From an uncultured Bacillota bacterium (GTDB lineage Bacteria; Bacillota; Clostridia; Oscillospirales; Oscillospiraceae): a stretch of DNA of 64,000 nt. Location of the stretch: positions 1 through 64,000 of the forward strand of contig CAMTMZ010000009.1 of the NCBI GenBank assembly GCA_947073765.1, read 5' to 3'. Below the pieces are notes generated by a model. The model saw nothing but the letters and a program-made list of their open reading frames with translations. It did no database searches and was not told the DNA's origin. Shown here piece after piece: positions 35,226 to 43,288 of the stretch. A program made the translations under genes and the position numbers. The stretch's first letter is position 1, and the number at the start of each line of letters is the position of its first letter.

Positions 35226-36611
35226 TTATTTCGGCCCAAACTTATCCCAATACCCCATGACAAAGATAAACAGAACAATCGCGGGCAGGATATAGGTGAC
35301 ATAGAACCGCACGTTCTTAGGGAAAGCCAGTCCCTGGCCCTCGTTGGCCTCAGCCAGAAACTTATCCCAGCCCCAGCCTCTCCTGCTGGTACAGAACAGC
35401 ACATACACCAGAGAACCCAGAGGCAGAATATTCTGAGACACCAGAAAATCCTCAATGCCGGAGATATCCATCCCCAGTACGGTAAAGCCGGACCACAGGT
35501 TACACCCCAGAACACAGGGCAGAGACAGCAGGAACACCCCCACCAGGTTGATCAGCACTGCCTTTTTCCGGGACATCCACCACCGGTCCATTGTGAAGGA
35601 AATAATATTTTCAAATACAGCAATCACCGTAGAAAGTGCGGCAAAAGACAAGAACAGGAAAAACGCGGCTCCCCACAGCCTTCCCATCGGCATGGCGTTA
35701 AAGATATTGGGCAGCGTCATAAACACCAGGGCGGGTCCCTCTCCGGTGGATACACCAAAGGCGGAGCAGGCCGGGAAGATAATCAAACCAGCTACAAAGG
35801 CCACGCAGGTATCCAGCACACCGATGCGCAGAGCCTCTCCGGCCAGCCGGTGCTCCTTGCCGATATAGCTTCCGAAAATGGCAATGGCTCCAATGCCCAG
35901 CGACAGAGTGAAGAACGCCTGCCCCATAGCCGCAAAGACCGCCTCGCCCAAAATCCAGTTGCCCTCGGCGTCGTAAACCAGATTGTGGAAGTTAGGCTGG
36001 AGGTAGAATCGCAGCCCTTCCTCCGCCCCCTCCAGCAAAATAGAGTTGACCGCCAGCACCATCATCAGGGCCAGCAGGCATATCATCATCACCTTGTTGA
36101 CCCGCTCCACGCCGTTGCGCAGCCCCTGCGCGCACACCAGCATGCCAACGCATATCACCACCGTCATGTAGGCTGTCATAGTCCAGGGCTGACCCATCAG
36201 GCCGCCGAAGCGCTCCGCCACCCCCTGGGCGTCCAAACCCGCGAAACTGCCTCGCAGCATCTCCACAAAGTAATACAGCAGCCACCCGGCAATCACAGTG
36301 TAGAACATCATCAGCAGGTAGTTTCCCGCAAAGCCCACATAGCTGTACCAGTGCCACCTGGTACCGGCGTGCTCCAGCCGCTGAAAAGACAGCGCGATGC
36401 TCCGCTGGCTGGCCCGGCCAACCGCCAGCTCCATCACCATAACCGGCAGGCCCAGAATCACCAAAAACAGCAGATACAGCAGCACAAAGGCCGCCCCGCC
36501 ATACTGTCCTGTAATAGAGGGAAATCGCCACACATTGCCCAGACCAATGGCACAGCCCGCCGATATGAGCACAAAGCCCAGGCGGGAAGAAAATGTTTCT
36601 CGTTTCTCCAT
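35226..36611 (-). CDS. Sodium-dependent transporter of the NSS (SNF) family
   Basis: A 461-residue protein with 11-12 membrane segments. The N terminus RLGFVLISAGCAIGLGNVWRFP matches the NSS signature for TM1 (sodium and substrate site). Similar bacterial members (LeuT, MhsT) take up amino acids. The substrate is not clear. It is a single gene with a divergent upstream region toward the radical SAM gene. Confidence 0.9.
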   Translation of the reverse strand: MEKRETFSSRLGFVLISAGCAIGLGNVWRFPSITGQYGGAAFVLLYLLFLVILGLPVMVMELAVGRASQRSIALSFQRLEHAGTRWHWYSYVGFAGNYLLMMFYTVIAGWLLYYFVEMLRGSFAGLDAQGVAERFGGLMGQPWTMTAYMTVVICVGMLVCAQGLRNGVERVNKVMMICLLALMMVLAVNSILLEGAEEGLRFYLQPNFHNLVYDAEGNWILGEAVFAAMGQAFFTLSLGIGAIAIFGSYIGKEHRLAGEALRIGVLDTCVAFVAGLIIFPACSAFGVSTGEGPALVFMTLPNIFNAMPMGRLWGAAFFLFLSFAALSTVIAVFENIISFTMDRWWMSRKKAVLINLVGVFLLSLPCVLGCNLWSGFTVLGMDISGIEDFLVSQNILPLGSLVYVLFCTSRRGWGWDKFLAEANEGQGLAFPKNVRFYVTYILPAIVLFIFVMGYWDKFGPK

Positions 36612-36708
36612 CTGTTTTGCCTCCTTAATTCAAACACATTTTAATATTCTACACATTCCGCTCTATCTGGTCAAGGTTTTCTTTTCCGAAAATTCCTGAA
36701 AATTTCTC

Positions 36709-36736
36709 TTGACAGTAGGCATTTTTGCGGTATAAT
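36709..36736 (+). promoter_or_regulatory. Promoter of the DNA-repair radical SAM pair
   Basis: TTGACA (36709-36714), a 16-bp spacer and TATAAT (36731-36736), both hexamers consensus. A symmetrical element lies directly after the -10. Confidence 0.75.
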
Positions 36737-36740
36737 TATA

Positions 36741-36768
36741 GTACAAAAGTTCTATAGAACGTACTTTC
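36741..36768. promoter_or_regulatory. Palindromic operator, possible LexA-type double site
   Basis: GTTCTATAGAAC at 36749-36760 is a perfect 12-bp palindrome over the expected transcription start. Its arms form two near-matches to the Firmicutes LexA consensus GAAC-N4-GTTC: GTACAAAAGTTC (36741-36752, one mismatch) and GAACGTACTTTC (36757-36768, one mismatch). SOS control of a DNA-repair pair is plausible but unproven. Confidence 0.5.
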
Positions 36769-36785
36769 GCCAAGGAGGCCCGCTT

Positions 36786-38051
36786 ATGGAGCTGCTGGAC
36801 AAACTGAATATCCTGGCCGACGCCGCCAAGTATGATGCCGCCTGCACCTCCAGCGGGCTGGATCGCTCCGGGCGGCCGGGTACCATTGGCAGCACCACCC
36901 TGGCCGGATGCTGCCACTCCTTCTCCGCAGATGGGCGGTGCGTCTCGCTGCTGAAGGTTCTCCAGACCAACCTGTGCGTCTACGACTGCCAGTATTGCGT
37001 AAACCGCCGATCCAACGATGTGCCCCGGGCAGCCTTCACTCCTGAGGAGCTGTGTGAGCTCACCATGGGTTTTTACCGCCGCAACTATATCGAGGGGCTC
37101 TTTCTGTCCTCTGCGGTAATCCGGAATCCGGACTATACTACGGAGCTGATGATCCGCACCCTGGGCATCCTGCGGGAGAAGCACCGCTTCGGCGGATACA
37201 TCCACGCCAAAGCGATCCCGGGGGCTGATCCCCTGCTCACCCGTCGTCTGGGTCTGCTGGCCGACCGGCTGAGCGTAAATATTGAGCTGCCCTCCTCCCC
37301 CAGCCTGGCCCTGCTGGCGCCGGACAAGAAAAAAGAGTCCATCCTCACCCCCATGAGCCAGATCAGAGACGGAATCTCCCAATCCAAGCGGGAAATCGCC
37401 GTCTACCGCCACGCTCCCCGGTTTGCCCCAGCGGGGCAGTCCACCCAGATGATCGTGGGGGCCACACCGGAGAGCGACCGGCATATCCTCACCCTCACCC
37501 AGGCCCTTTACAACCGCTACCAGCTCAAGCGGGTGTTCTATTCCGCCTATATTCCGGTGTCCTCCAGCCCTCTGCTTCCCGTGCCCGAGCATTTTCAGCC
37601 CCCTCTGCTCCGGGAGCACCGGCTCTATCAGGCCGATTGGCTGCTGCGGTACTACCACTTCCGGGCTGAGGAAATTTTAGACGAGTCCCAGCCCGACCTG
37701 GACCCCCGAATGGATCCCAAATGCTGCTGGGCTCTGCGCCATCTGGATTTCTTTCCTGTGGAGGTCAACCGCGCTGACTACGAAGCCCTTCTCCGTGTCC
37801 CCGGCCTGGGGGTGCGCTCCGCCCGGCGCATCCTCACTGCCCGGCGGGTTGGCCCTCTCACCTTCGAGGGCCTTAAGCGGCTGGGAGTGGTGCTGAAGCG
37901 GGCCCAGTACTTTCTCACCTGCTCCGGACGTATGATGGCCGGTCTGCGGGTCAGCGAGGACAGCTTGCTGCGCCACCTGGTATCCCTGGAGGCCCCTGCC
38001 CTGGCTGCCCCCATGCCGGAGCAGCTTTCCTTATTTAACAGCGCCGTTTAG
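36786..38051 (+). CDS. Putative DNA modification/repair radical SAM protein (TIGR03916-like)
   Basis: A 421-residue protein. The radical SAM motif is CVYDCQYC at about residues 63-70. It has a conserved N terminus (LDKLNILADAAKYDAACTSSG), and the C-terminal RVPGLGVRSARRILTARR is a helix-hairpin-helix motif that binds DNA. The pair of this gene and the next is known in many bacteria as a putative DNA modification/repair system, and its reaction is unknown. CAAGGAGG precedes the ATG, which sits just after a symmetrical operator. Confidence 0.85.
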   Translation: MELLDKLNILADAAKYDAACTSSGLDRSGRPGTIGSTTLAGCCHSFSADGRCVSLLKVLQTNLCVYDCQYCVNRRSNDVPRAAFTPEELCELTMGFYRRNYIEGLFLSSAVIRNPDYTTELMIRTLGILREKHRFGGYIHAKAIPGADPLLTRRLGLLADRLSVNIELPSSPSLALLAPDKKKESILTPMSQIRDGISQSKREIAVYRHAPRFAPAGQSTQMIVGATPESDRHILTLTQALYNRYQLKRVFYSAYIPVSSSPLLPVPEHFQPPLLREHRLYQADWLLRYYHFRAEEILDESQPDLDPRMDPKCCWALRHLDFFPVEVNRADYEALLRVPGLGVRSARRILTARRVGPLTFEGLKRLGVVLKRAQYFLTCSGRMMAGLRVSEDSLLRHLVSLEAPALAAPMPEQLSLFNSAV

Positions 38052-38061
38052 GAGGTGGCTT

Positions 38062-38856
38062 ATGTTCTGGACGCAGGTCTGCTGTCAGTATGATGGCACC
38101 TATCCCGGCTTTCTCTCCTGTGTGTTTGACTGTTATGTCAACCGGGAAGAGCCGGTAGAATTTCGCACCCCAGAGGACATGTGCTGCTCCCTTTACCCCC
38201 TTCGCACAGTGGAGACCGACGAGAGCCACGCCTTGCGGGTATACCGGTCCTTTGAAAATTTCGGCCGGGAGGGACGGGAACTGGCGGTGCGGTGCTTTCT
38301 CACCTGTCTGCCTGATAAGGAGCTATGGCTGTGGAGATTTCTCCGTCTTGGCTACCGGCAGGGGAAAAAGGCGGTTCAAAATCTCACCGACCCCACAGTG
38401 GACAAGGTGCGCAAGGCGGTGTGGCATCTGGAGCACGAGACCCACCAGTACAAGGGCTTCACCCGGTTTTCTGAGCTGGAGGGAGTGCTGGTCGGGGAGA
38501 TTGAGCCTAAAAACCGTGTTCTCCCTCTGCTGCGGCCCCATTTCTGCTCCCGATACCCCCAGGAGCGTTTTGTCCTTTACGACCGCATCCACTCTGAGGC
38601 CCTGTTCCATCGCCCCGGCAAATGGGCTATCCTTTCGGTAGACAACTTTACACCGGGCCCCGCCGGAGAGGCAGAGCAAGCCTTCCGGAAGCTGTGGCGT
38701 GCCTTCTACAACACTATCGCCATTGAGGAACGCTATAATCCCCGGTGCCGCATGACCCACATGCCCAAGCGCTACTGGGCCATGATGACCGAGTTTCAGG
38801 AGGACTACGGTACCGCCTTTCCGGAAGTCAATGTCTTGCCCTCCGCCCCCAAATAG
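38062..38856 (+). CDS. TIGR03915-family putative DNA metabolism protein
   Basis: A 264-residue protein. The start MFWTQVCCQYDGTYPGFLSCVFD contains the family's Y-D-G-t-x-x-G-f-L motif. The C-terminal end (YNPRCRMTHMPKRYWAMMTEFQ) has the R-x-x-x-x-x-M-P-x-R-Y-W motif. It always pairs with the TIGR03916 radical SAM protein and is 10 bp downstream of it here. It is presumed to be the DNA-acting partner, but no activity is known. Confidence 0.85.
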   Translation: MFWTQVCCQYDGTYPGFLSCVFDCYVNREEPVEFRTPEDMCCSLYPLRTVETDESHALRVYRSFENFGREGRELAVRCFLTCLPDKELWLWRFLRLGYRQGKKAVQNLTDPTVDKVRKAVWHLEHETHQYKGFTRFSELEGVLVGEIEPKNRVLPLLRPHFCSRYPQERFVLYDRIHSEALFHRPGKWAILSVDNFTPGPAGEAEQAFRKLWRAFYNTIAIEERYNPRCRMTHMPKRYWAMMTEFQEDYGTAFPEVNVLPSAPK

Positions 38857-39054
38857 GGTATAAGTTCCCGGTGCAAACCTCCGGTGACAAAAAACATCCC
38901 CGGTTTCCGGCCATCTGGTATTTCAGACGGGCCTGGATGGGCTGGAATTTTAAATTTCCCCTCCAAAAATTGACAAGGGGGCTTGTGCGCCCCCCGCATA
39001 TTGTGGTATAATAGGTATGATATCGCCCCCCAATACAAGTAGGAGGTACCCGCT
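38857..39054 (+). promoter_or_regulatory. Intergenic leader with nrdR promoter
   Basis: TATAAT at 39007-39012 with TTGTGC at 38983-38988 (18-bp spacer) is the best promoter, though the -35 is weak. A GGGGGC/GCCCCC hairpin spans about 38977-38995. Nothing else is recognised in these 200 bases. Confidence 0.4.
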
Positions 39055-39510
39055 ATGAAATGTCCCTACTGTGCCTTTTTGGAGAGCAAAGTTGTAGATT
39101 CCCGTCCCGCTGACGAGGGCTCCAGCATCCGCCGCCGCCGGGAGTGCCTATCCTGCCACAAGCGGTTTACCACCTATGAAACGATGGAAAGCCTGCCCCT
39201 GATGGTCATCAAAAAAGATGGCAGCCGCCAGAGCTTTGACCGGGGCAAGGTGATGGGTGGGCTGATCCGGGCCTGTGAAAAGCGCCCCATCTCCTATCAG
39301 GATTTGGAGAAAATGGTAGGGGAAATTGAGCAGGTGCTGCAAAACCAGATGGACAGAGAGATCAGCTCCTCTCAGATCGGCGAGCTCGTGCTGGAGCGGC
39401 TGAAAAAACTGGACGAAGTGGCTTACGTCCGGTTTGCCTCCGTCTATCAGGAATTTCAGGATATCGATACTTTTATGGCTGAACTGAATAAGCTCAAGGA
39501 GAATAAATAG
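39055..39510 (+). CDS. nrdR: Transcriptional repressor NrdR
   Basis: A 151-residue protein. The zinc ribbon is CPYC...CLSCHKRF (residues 3-6 and about 31-38), with [17 protein letters not shown] typical of the family, followed by an ATP-cone domain ([29 protein letters not shown]). It represses ribonucleotide reductase genes at NrdR boxes according to ATP/dATP binding. AGGAGG lies 7 nt before the ATG. Confidence 0.97.
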   Translation: MKCPYCAFLESKVVDSRPADEGSSIRRRRECLSCHKRFTTYETMESLPLMVIKKDGSRQSFDRGKVMGGLIRACEKRPISYQDLEKMVGEIEQVLQNQMDREISSSQIGELVLERLKKLDEVAYVRFASVYQEFQDIDTFMAELNKLKENK

Positions 39511-39514
39511 CGCG

Positions 39515-39540
39515 AAGCGCCCCGCCTGAGCGGGGCGCTT
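39515..39540. terminator. Terminator between nrdR and the XRE gene
   Basis: AAGCGCCCCGC-CTGA-GCGGGGCGCTT is a perfect 11-bp stem, followed by TGTTTATT. It serves the converging genes. Confidence 0.8.
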
Positions 39541-39543
39541 TGT

Positions 39544-39984
39544 TTATTGATAAAGCTTTCCCAAAATGTCCTTCAGCACCAGAAAGGCCTCCAATTCACT
39601 GTAGCCGCAGTCCCGCTTCAGCCGCTCCAGCAGCTGTCTCAGTGGGACGGAATAGTCCTCCACCCGGACCTGACCGGGATACTCGGCCAACACGGGGTAT
39701 TTTTTTGCCCACACCCCCGTCCAGTCAATCTTCTTCTGGGTTTCCTCACTGGTTCGCTGGATAACCTCCTCAATCTCCTTCACATCCACATCAAAGTCGA
39801 TGAGCTCATCCAGGGATAAATGGTACAGCACAGCCAGCCGTTTCGACTGACGAATGTCGGGCAGAGTCTCGTTTGTTTCCCACTTTGATATGGTCTGCCG
39901 GCTGACGCCCAGCCGCTCCGCCACCTCCTCCTGAGACATTCCGCTCTTCTTCCGGGCGGAAAACAGGCTGTTTCCTAAATTCAT
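39544..39984 (-). CDS. XRE-family transcriptional regulator
   Basis: A 146-residue protein. The N-terminal HTH (ARKKSGMSQEEVAERLGVSRQTISKWETNETLPDI) is a textbook XRE domain; residues 80-146 form an acidic, helical C-terminal half. AGGAGG at the correct distance makes ATG 39984 the start. The C-terminal domain is not recognised. It follows nrdR on the opposite strand. Confidence 0.8.
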   Translation of the reverse strand: MNLGNSLFSARKKSGMSQEEVAERLGVSRQTISKWETNETLPDIRQSKRLAVLYHLSLDELIDFDVDVKEIEEVIQRTSEETQKKIDWTGVWAKKYPVLAEYPGQVRVEDYSVPLRQLLERLKRDCGYSELEAFLVLKDILGKLYQ

Positions 39985-40075
39985 ATCGCAATCCTCCTCA
40001 CAAGTGATGAGGTCATTATAGCAGAGGAGCGGTGGGCAGGCCACCATCCAAAGTTCCCACTTTCGCCCGTTTTCC

Positions 40076-40990
40076 TCACATCCATACCAAATCGTCTTTC
40101 GGCAGCTTTTCCCAGGAAAAAAGAGGGATCAGCTCCTGAGGCGTGATGGCCTGGGGGCGGTCGATCAGTCGGGCGGAAAAGGCCAGCCGCCCCGCCAGCT
40201 CCGGCGCGGTATAGATCTTCTGCAGCTGCCCCAGCTCCTGGTCCCGGTCCCGCTTGGCCAGGCGGCGGCCGTCAGGGGCCAGCAGGAGGGGCAGATGGCC
40301 GTATTCCGGATGGGGCTGATCCAGCCTGTCCTGAAGCCACAGCTGCCGTGGGACTGAAGACAGCAGATCCCTCCCCCGCACCACCTGGGTCACACCCATG
40401 GTGGCGTCGTCCACCACCACGGCCAGTTGATAGGCATATACCCCGTCAGAGCGGCGGAGGATAAAGTCGCCGCAGTCCCGGGCCAGGTTCTCCTGATACC
40501 TCCCCTGGAGCAGATCGCAGAAGGACCGCTCCTCCTCCGGAACCCGCACCCGCCATCCAGGCCGGCGGTTTTTCATCAGCTCCCTTCCCTCCGCCGCTGT
40601 CAACCGGCCGCAGCGGCCGTCGTACACCGCCGTCCCGTCCGACCGGTGGGGGGCGGAGGCGGCCAGGCGCTCCGCCCGTGTGCAGAAGCAGGGGTAGATA
40701 AGGCCCTGTCTCTCCAAATTTTGAAAGGCCTCCTCATAAATCTCCATACGCTGGCTCTGATACACGGGGGTGTTGTCCCAGTCCAGGCCCAGCCACTCCA
40801 AATCCCGCATTACCTGGTCGCAATATTCCCGCCTGCACCGGTCTGGGTCCAGGTCCTCCAGGCGGAGAACCATTCCGCCCCCGGCACTCCGGGCTGACAG
40901 CCAAGCCAGCAGACAGGACCACAGATTGCCCAGGTGCATCCGCCCGCTGGGACTGGGGGCAAAGCGTCCAACTGTCTTACCCGTCTCCAT
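40076..40990 (-). CDS. gluQ: Glutamyl-Q tRNA(Asp) synthetase
   Basis: A 304-residue protein similar to the catalytic half of glutamyl-tRNA synthetase. RFAPSPSGRMHLGN holds the HIGH-type motif, LRLEDLDPDR the glutamate-binding region, and RRLAKRDRDQ the KMSKS equivalent. No anticodon-binding domain is present. It attaches Glu to queuosine at position 34 of tRNA(Asp). It starts inside the end of the metallopeptidase gene (14-bp overlap). Confidence 0.88.
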   Translation of the reverse strand: METGKTVGRFAPSPSGRMHLGNLWSCLLAWLSARSAGGGMVLRLEDLDPDRCRREYCDQVMRDLEWLGLDWDNTPVYQSQRMEIYEEAFQNLERQGLIYPCFCTRAERLAASAPHRSDGTAVYDGRCGRLTAAEGRELMKNRRPGWRVRVPEEERSFCDLLQGRYQENLARDCGDFILRRSDGVYAYQLAVVVDDATMGVTQVVRGRDLLSSVPRQLWLQDRLDQPHPEYGHLPLLLAPDGRRLAKRDRDQELGQLQKIYTAPELAGRLAFSARLIDRPQAITPQELIPLFSWEKLPKDDLVWM

Positions 40991-41354
40991 ATTCCGCCAG
41001 AGCCTCCTGCAAAAATTCAAAATCCTTGTCATCCAGGGTATGGAGCCCGGCTGTTTCCTCCAGATGGTGGGTGAACTCATGGGCCACGGTAGCAAAAATT
41101 TCCGCCTTCCACCCCGCCTCGTCCTCCTTAGAGAGCAATGCGGCAAAGGATCCGTAATACAACAGGATATACCGTCCCAGCAGGTCGTGGACATACTCCC
41201 CCATAATGTACATCTCTCCTGGGGGAAATTCTGGGTCCGGCAGGGCTTTCTCCTCCAGCTGAATACCGCCGTCCAAATCCTGAAAAAACGCCTCCGGAAA
41301 CTGGCCGGCAATCTCCTCCAACCAATCTCCCATCTGATTGTAATCCGGTGTCAT
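40977..41354 (-). CDS. Small zinc metallopeptidase (zincin-like)
   Basis: A 125-residue protein. The zinc motif HEFTHHLE (H-E-x-x-H) is in AEIFATVAHEFTHHLEETAG, with a downstream Glu-rich helix (DKDFEFLQEALAEYGDG). This matches the minimal zincin-like metallopeptidases of Firmicutes. AGGGGG is 6 nt ahead of ATG 41354, so it is preferred to the earlier ATG at 41375. It overlaps gluQ. Confidence 0.8.
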   Translation of the reverse strand: MTPDYNQMGDWLEEIAGQFPEAFFQDLDGGIQLEEKALPDPEFPPGEMYIMGEYVHDLLGRYILLYYGSFAALLSKEDEAGWKAEIFATVAHEFTHHLEETAGLHTLDDKDFEFLQEALAEYGDG

Positions 41355-41748
41355 AACGGCCCCCTTATCCGGCAAAAAGGTTTATTAACAACCATATTCT
41401 ATGCCAATCCGTTCATAATGTCAAGGAACCCCGCCTGCACAGTGCCAGGCGGAGCTCCTCTTTTTACCGGCTGTGTTAGCGTCTCGCAGGTCATCTTATA
41501 TGCCAGCCCGGTAGAAGCCACGCTGAGTTTCTCCGCCGTGGAAATGAGCTTGATACGTTTTCTTCAGCGCCAGAAAACTGTTTTCACTCCAGTTTTCCTG
41601 TTGCGGGTCAAAATGTGGGTCAAGGTTAAGGCACTGATTACCTTGATTTTTAGTCCCTTTTACCTTTTATGTTATGGTTTATAACTTCGTCGATTTCACT
41701 AACATCGTTGCAATGGACACTTTGATATGTTAGACAGACAAATTCTTG

Positions 41749-41779
41749 AAGAGCGCTGGCTTTTATGTCCGGCGCTCTT
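41749..41779. terminator. Hairpin AAGAGCGC/GCGCTCTT
   Basis: Perfect 8-bp arms (41749-41756 and 41772-41779) with a 15-nt loop. The partner gene is unclear because none is intact here. Confidence 0.4.
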
Positions 41780-41918
41780 GTGTCCTTTCCTGACTTTTCC
41801 CCATGTGGGTCAGGCTTTGAGTCTTGCCTGATTTCATACGGAAAAATTGAGGTACAGCAGCCGATTTTCTGCCTCAGAGCAGCACAGAATAGGAAAATAT
41901 AAGTTATTAAAAAATTTC

Positions 41919-41956
41919 AATGAACCCCGAATATCAATCAATATTCGGGGTTCATT
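41919..41956 (-). terminator. Strong 16-bp hairpin terminator
   Basis: AATGAACCCCGAATAT (41919-41934), a 6-nt loop and ATATTCGGGGTTCATT (41941-41956). On the minus strand it is followed by GAAATTTTTTAA, so it would stop minus-strand transcripts from the tRNA side. Confidence 0.65.
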
Positions 41957-42076
41957 GGATTGTGGTACCCAAAAAGATGCAGCTTTCTGGTCCGCACCAG
42001 AACCGAAGCCCAACACAGCGGGTCCGATTTGGAGAAGAGGAGCACAGGAGCGGATGGCAATTTTTATAAAAATCGC

Positions 42077-42100
42077 CGGAGCAAAGCGGACTTTGCTCCG
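42077..42100 (-). terminator. Terminator of tRNA-Thr
   Basis: CGGAGCAAAG-cgga-CTTTGCTCCG is a perfect 10-bp stem 4 bp beyond the tRNA 3' end. It is followed on the minus strand by GCGATTTTTAT. Confidence 0.75.
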
Positions 42101-42103
42101 ACA

Positions 42104-42178
42104 TGGAGCTGATGGTGGGAATCGAACCCACAACCTTCTCATTACGAGTGAGATGCTCTGCCATTGAGCCACATCAGC
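42104..42178 (-). tRNA. tRNA-Thr (anticodon CGU)
   Basis: A minus-strand cloverleaf. The acceptor arm GCTGATG pairs with CATCAGC. The D-arm is GGCTCAATGGCAGAGC. The anticodon arm is TCTCA-CTCGTAA-TGAGA, loop anticodon CGT. The T-arm is GTGGG-TTCGATT-CCCAC. The 3' end is TCCA, so CCA is encoded. The length is 75 nt with CCA. Confidence 0.95.
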
Positions 42179-42266
42179 AAATACGATTGTCTAACCCGTT
42201 CTGCCGTTGCCAATCAGCCAACCCTACCGACGAAGATATGCTGGCACGTAACATTGAACGGGTATC

Positions 42267-42295
42267 ATTATACCTGAGAGGGAATCATCCGTCAA
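42267..42295 (-). promoter_or_regulatory. Promoter of tRNA-Thr
   Basis: Minus-strand TTGACG (42290-42295), a 17-bp spacer and TATAAT (42267-42272), about 90 bp upstream of the mature tRNA 5' end. Confidence 0.7.
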
Positions 42296-42379
42296 GAGGC
42301 CAAAAGGTAATTTTCCGCTATACTTTTTCTGATGTTAATGTTAAAATATACATACTGACAAAAGAAAAGAGGATGCTCT

Positions 42380-43279
42380 ATGGTCATATCTGGATTTCCG
42401 GCTTTGAAAGCCAGCCTTCAAAGCGCACCACCAAAAACAGCGGTAGTGGCAGCAGCCCATGACGAGCACACCCTTCAGGCCGTTTTTGCCGCCCAGCGGG
42501 ATGGTCTGATACGCCCACTTCTTGTAGGACACCAGGAGGAAATTTTGTCCATTGCCCGCAGGCTTGGAGAGAAGCTCGCCTCCGGCCAAGTGGTGGACGC
42601 AGCGGACGACATACATTGCGCGGCCCGATCGGTGGACCTCATCCGCGCTGGACACGGATCCATGCTCATCAAAGGCATGCTCCCCACGGGAACCCTGCTT
42701 AAAGCAGTTGTCAATCGGGAATCCGGTATCCGCACCGGTTCCGTGATGTCTCATGTGGCCATTCTGGATGTCCCCAGTTACCACAAACTGCTCTATATTA
42801 CCGACGGCGGCATGGTTGTTGCCCCGGATTTGGAGCAAAAGCGACATATTTTACAGAATGCCATCAACTTCTGCCGCTTTTTGGGCTATGATTGCCCTAA
42901 GGCGGCGGCGCTGTGCGCAGTAGAAACGGTCAATCCGTCCATGCCAGAGACGATTGACGCCGCCGCTCTCAAGGAGGCGGGCGGACAGGGCGATTTCGGC
43001 CCCTGCATTGTAGAGGGTCCTATTTCATTGGATTTGGCCACCGACAGGGAGGCGGCCCAGGTAAAGCGCTACCACAGCCCAGTGGCGGGAGATGCCGATA
43101 TACTGCTGGCCCCCTCTATCTCAGCAGGCAATCTGCTGGGCAAATCCCTATACGGGCTGGCTGGCGGTGAGATGGCCGGTGTGGTGCTGGGGGCGTCTGT
43201 CCCCATTACCGTAAACTCCCGGGGCGCCACGGCAGAGGAAAAATATTGGTCTATCCTCATTTGTGCCGCGATGAATTAG
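42380..43279 (+). CDS. ptb: Phosphate butyryltransferase
   Basis: A 299-residue protein of the phosphate acyltransferase family. It has KTAVVAAAHDEHTLQAV, MLIKGMLPTGTLLKAVVNRESGIRTG and FGPCIVEGPISLDLA. In the family it converts butyryl-CoA and phosphate to butyryl-phosphate. It is followed 9 bp later by butyrate kinase, the classical Ptb-Buk pair for ATP formation with butyrate as product. The substrate could be another branched or short acyl-CoA. Confidence 0.9.
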   Translation: MVISGFPALKASLQSAPPKTAVVAAAHDEHTLQAVFAAQRDGLIRPLLVGHQEEILSIARRLGEKLASGQVVDAADDIHCAARSVDLIRAGHGSMLIKGMLPTGTLLKAVVNRESGIRTGSVMSHVAILDVPSYHKLLYITDGGMVVAPDLEQKRHILQNAINFCRFLGYDCPKAAALCAVETVNPSMPETIDAAALKEAGGQGDFGPCIVEGPISLDLATDREAAQVKRYHSPVAGDADILLAPSISAGNLLGKSLYGLAGGEMAGVVLGASVPITVNSRGATAEEKYWSILICAAMN

Positions 43280-43288
43280 GAGGTCACC

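Larger units (their letters stand above)
41376..42103. other. Gene-poor stretch beside tRNA-Thr, with hairpins and short repeats
   Basis: No convincing gene in about 700 bases. It holds CCGCCTG-CACAGTGC-CAGGCGG followed by a T-run (about 41433-41465), a hairpin AAGAGCGC/GCGCTCTT (41749-41779), a 16-bp perfect hairpin (41919-41956) and two copies of ATGTGGGTCA (41613, 41803). The stretch 41520-41840 has broken minus-strand reading frames that could be a decayed gene. It lies on the 3' side of a tRNA gene, a common integration position. The relic idea is unproven. Confidence 0.4.

Noticed and set aside
41834..42172. A 112-codon minus-strand frame
   Set aside because: It covers the tRNA-Thr gene and its terminator, so it is not a protein gene.
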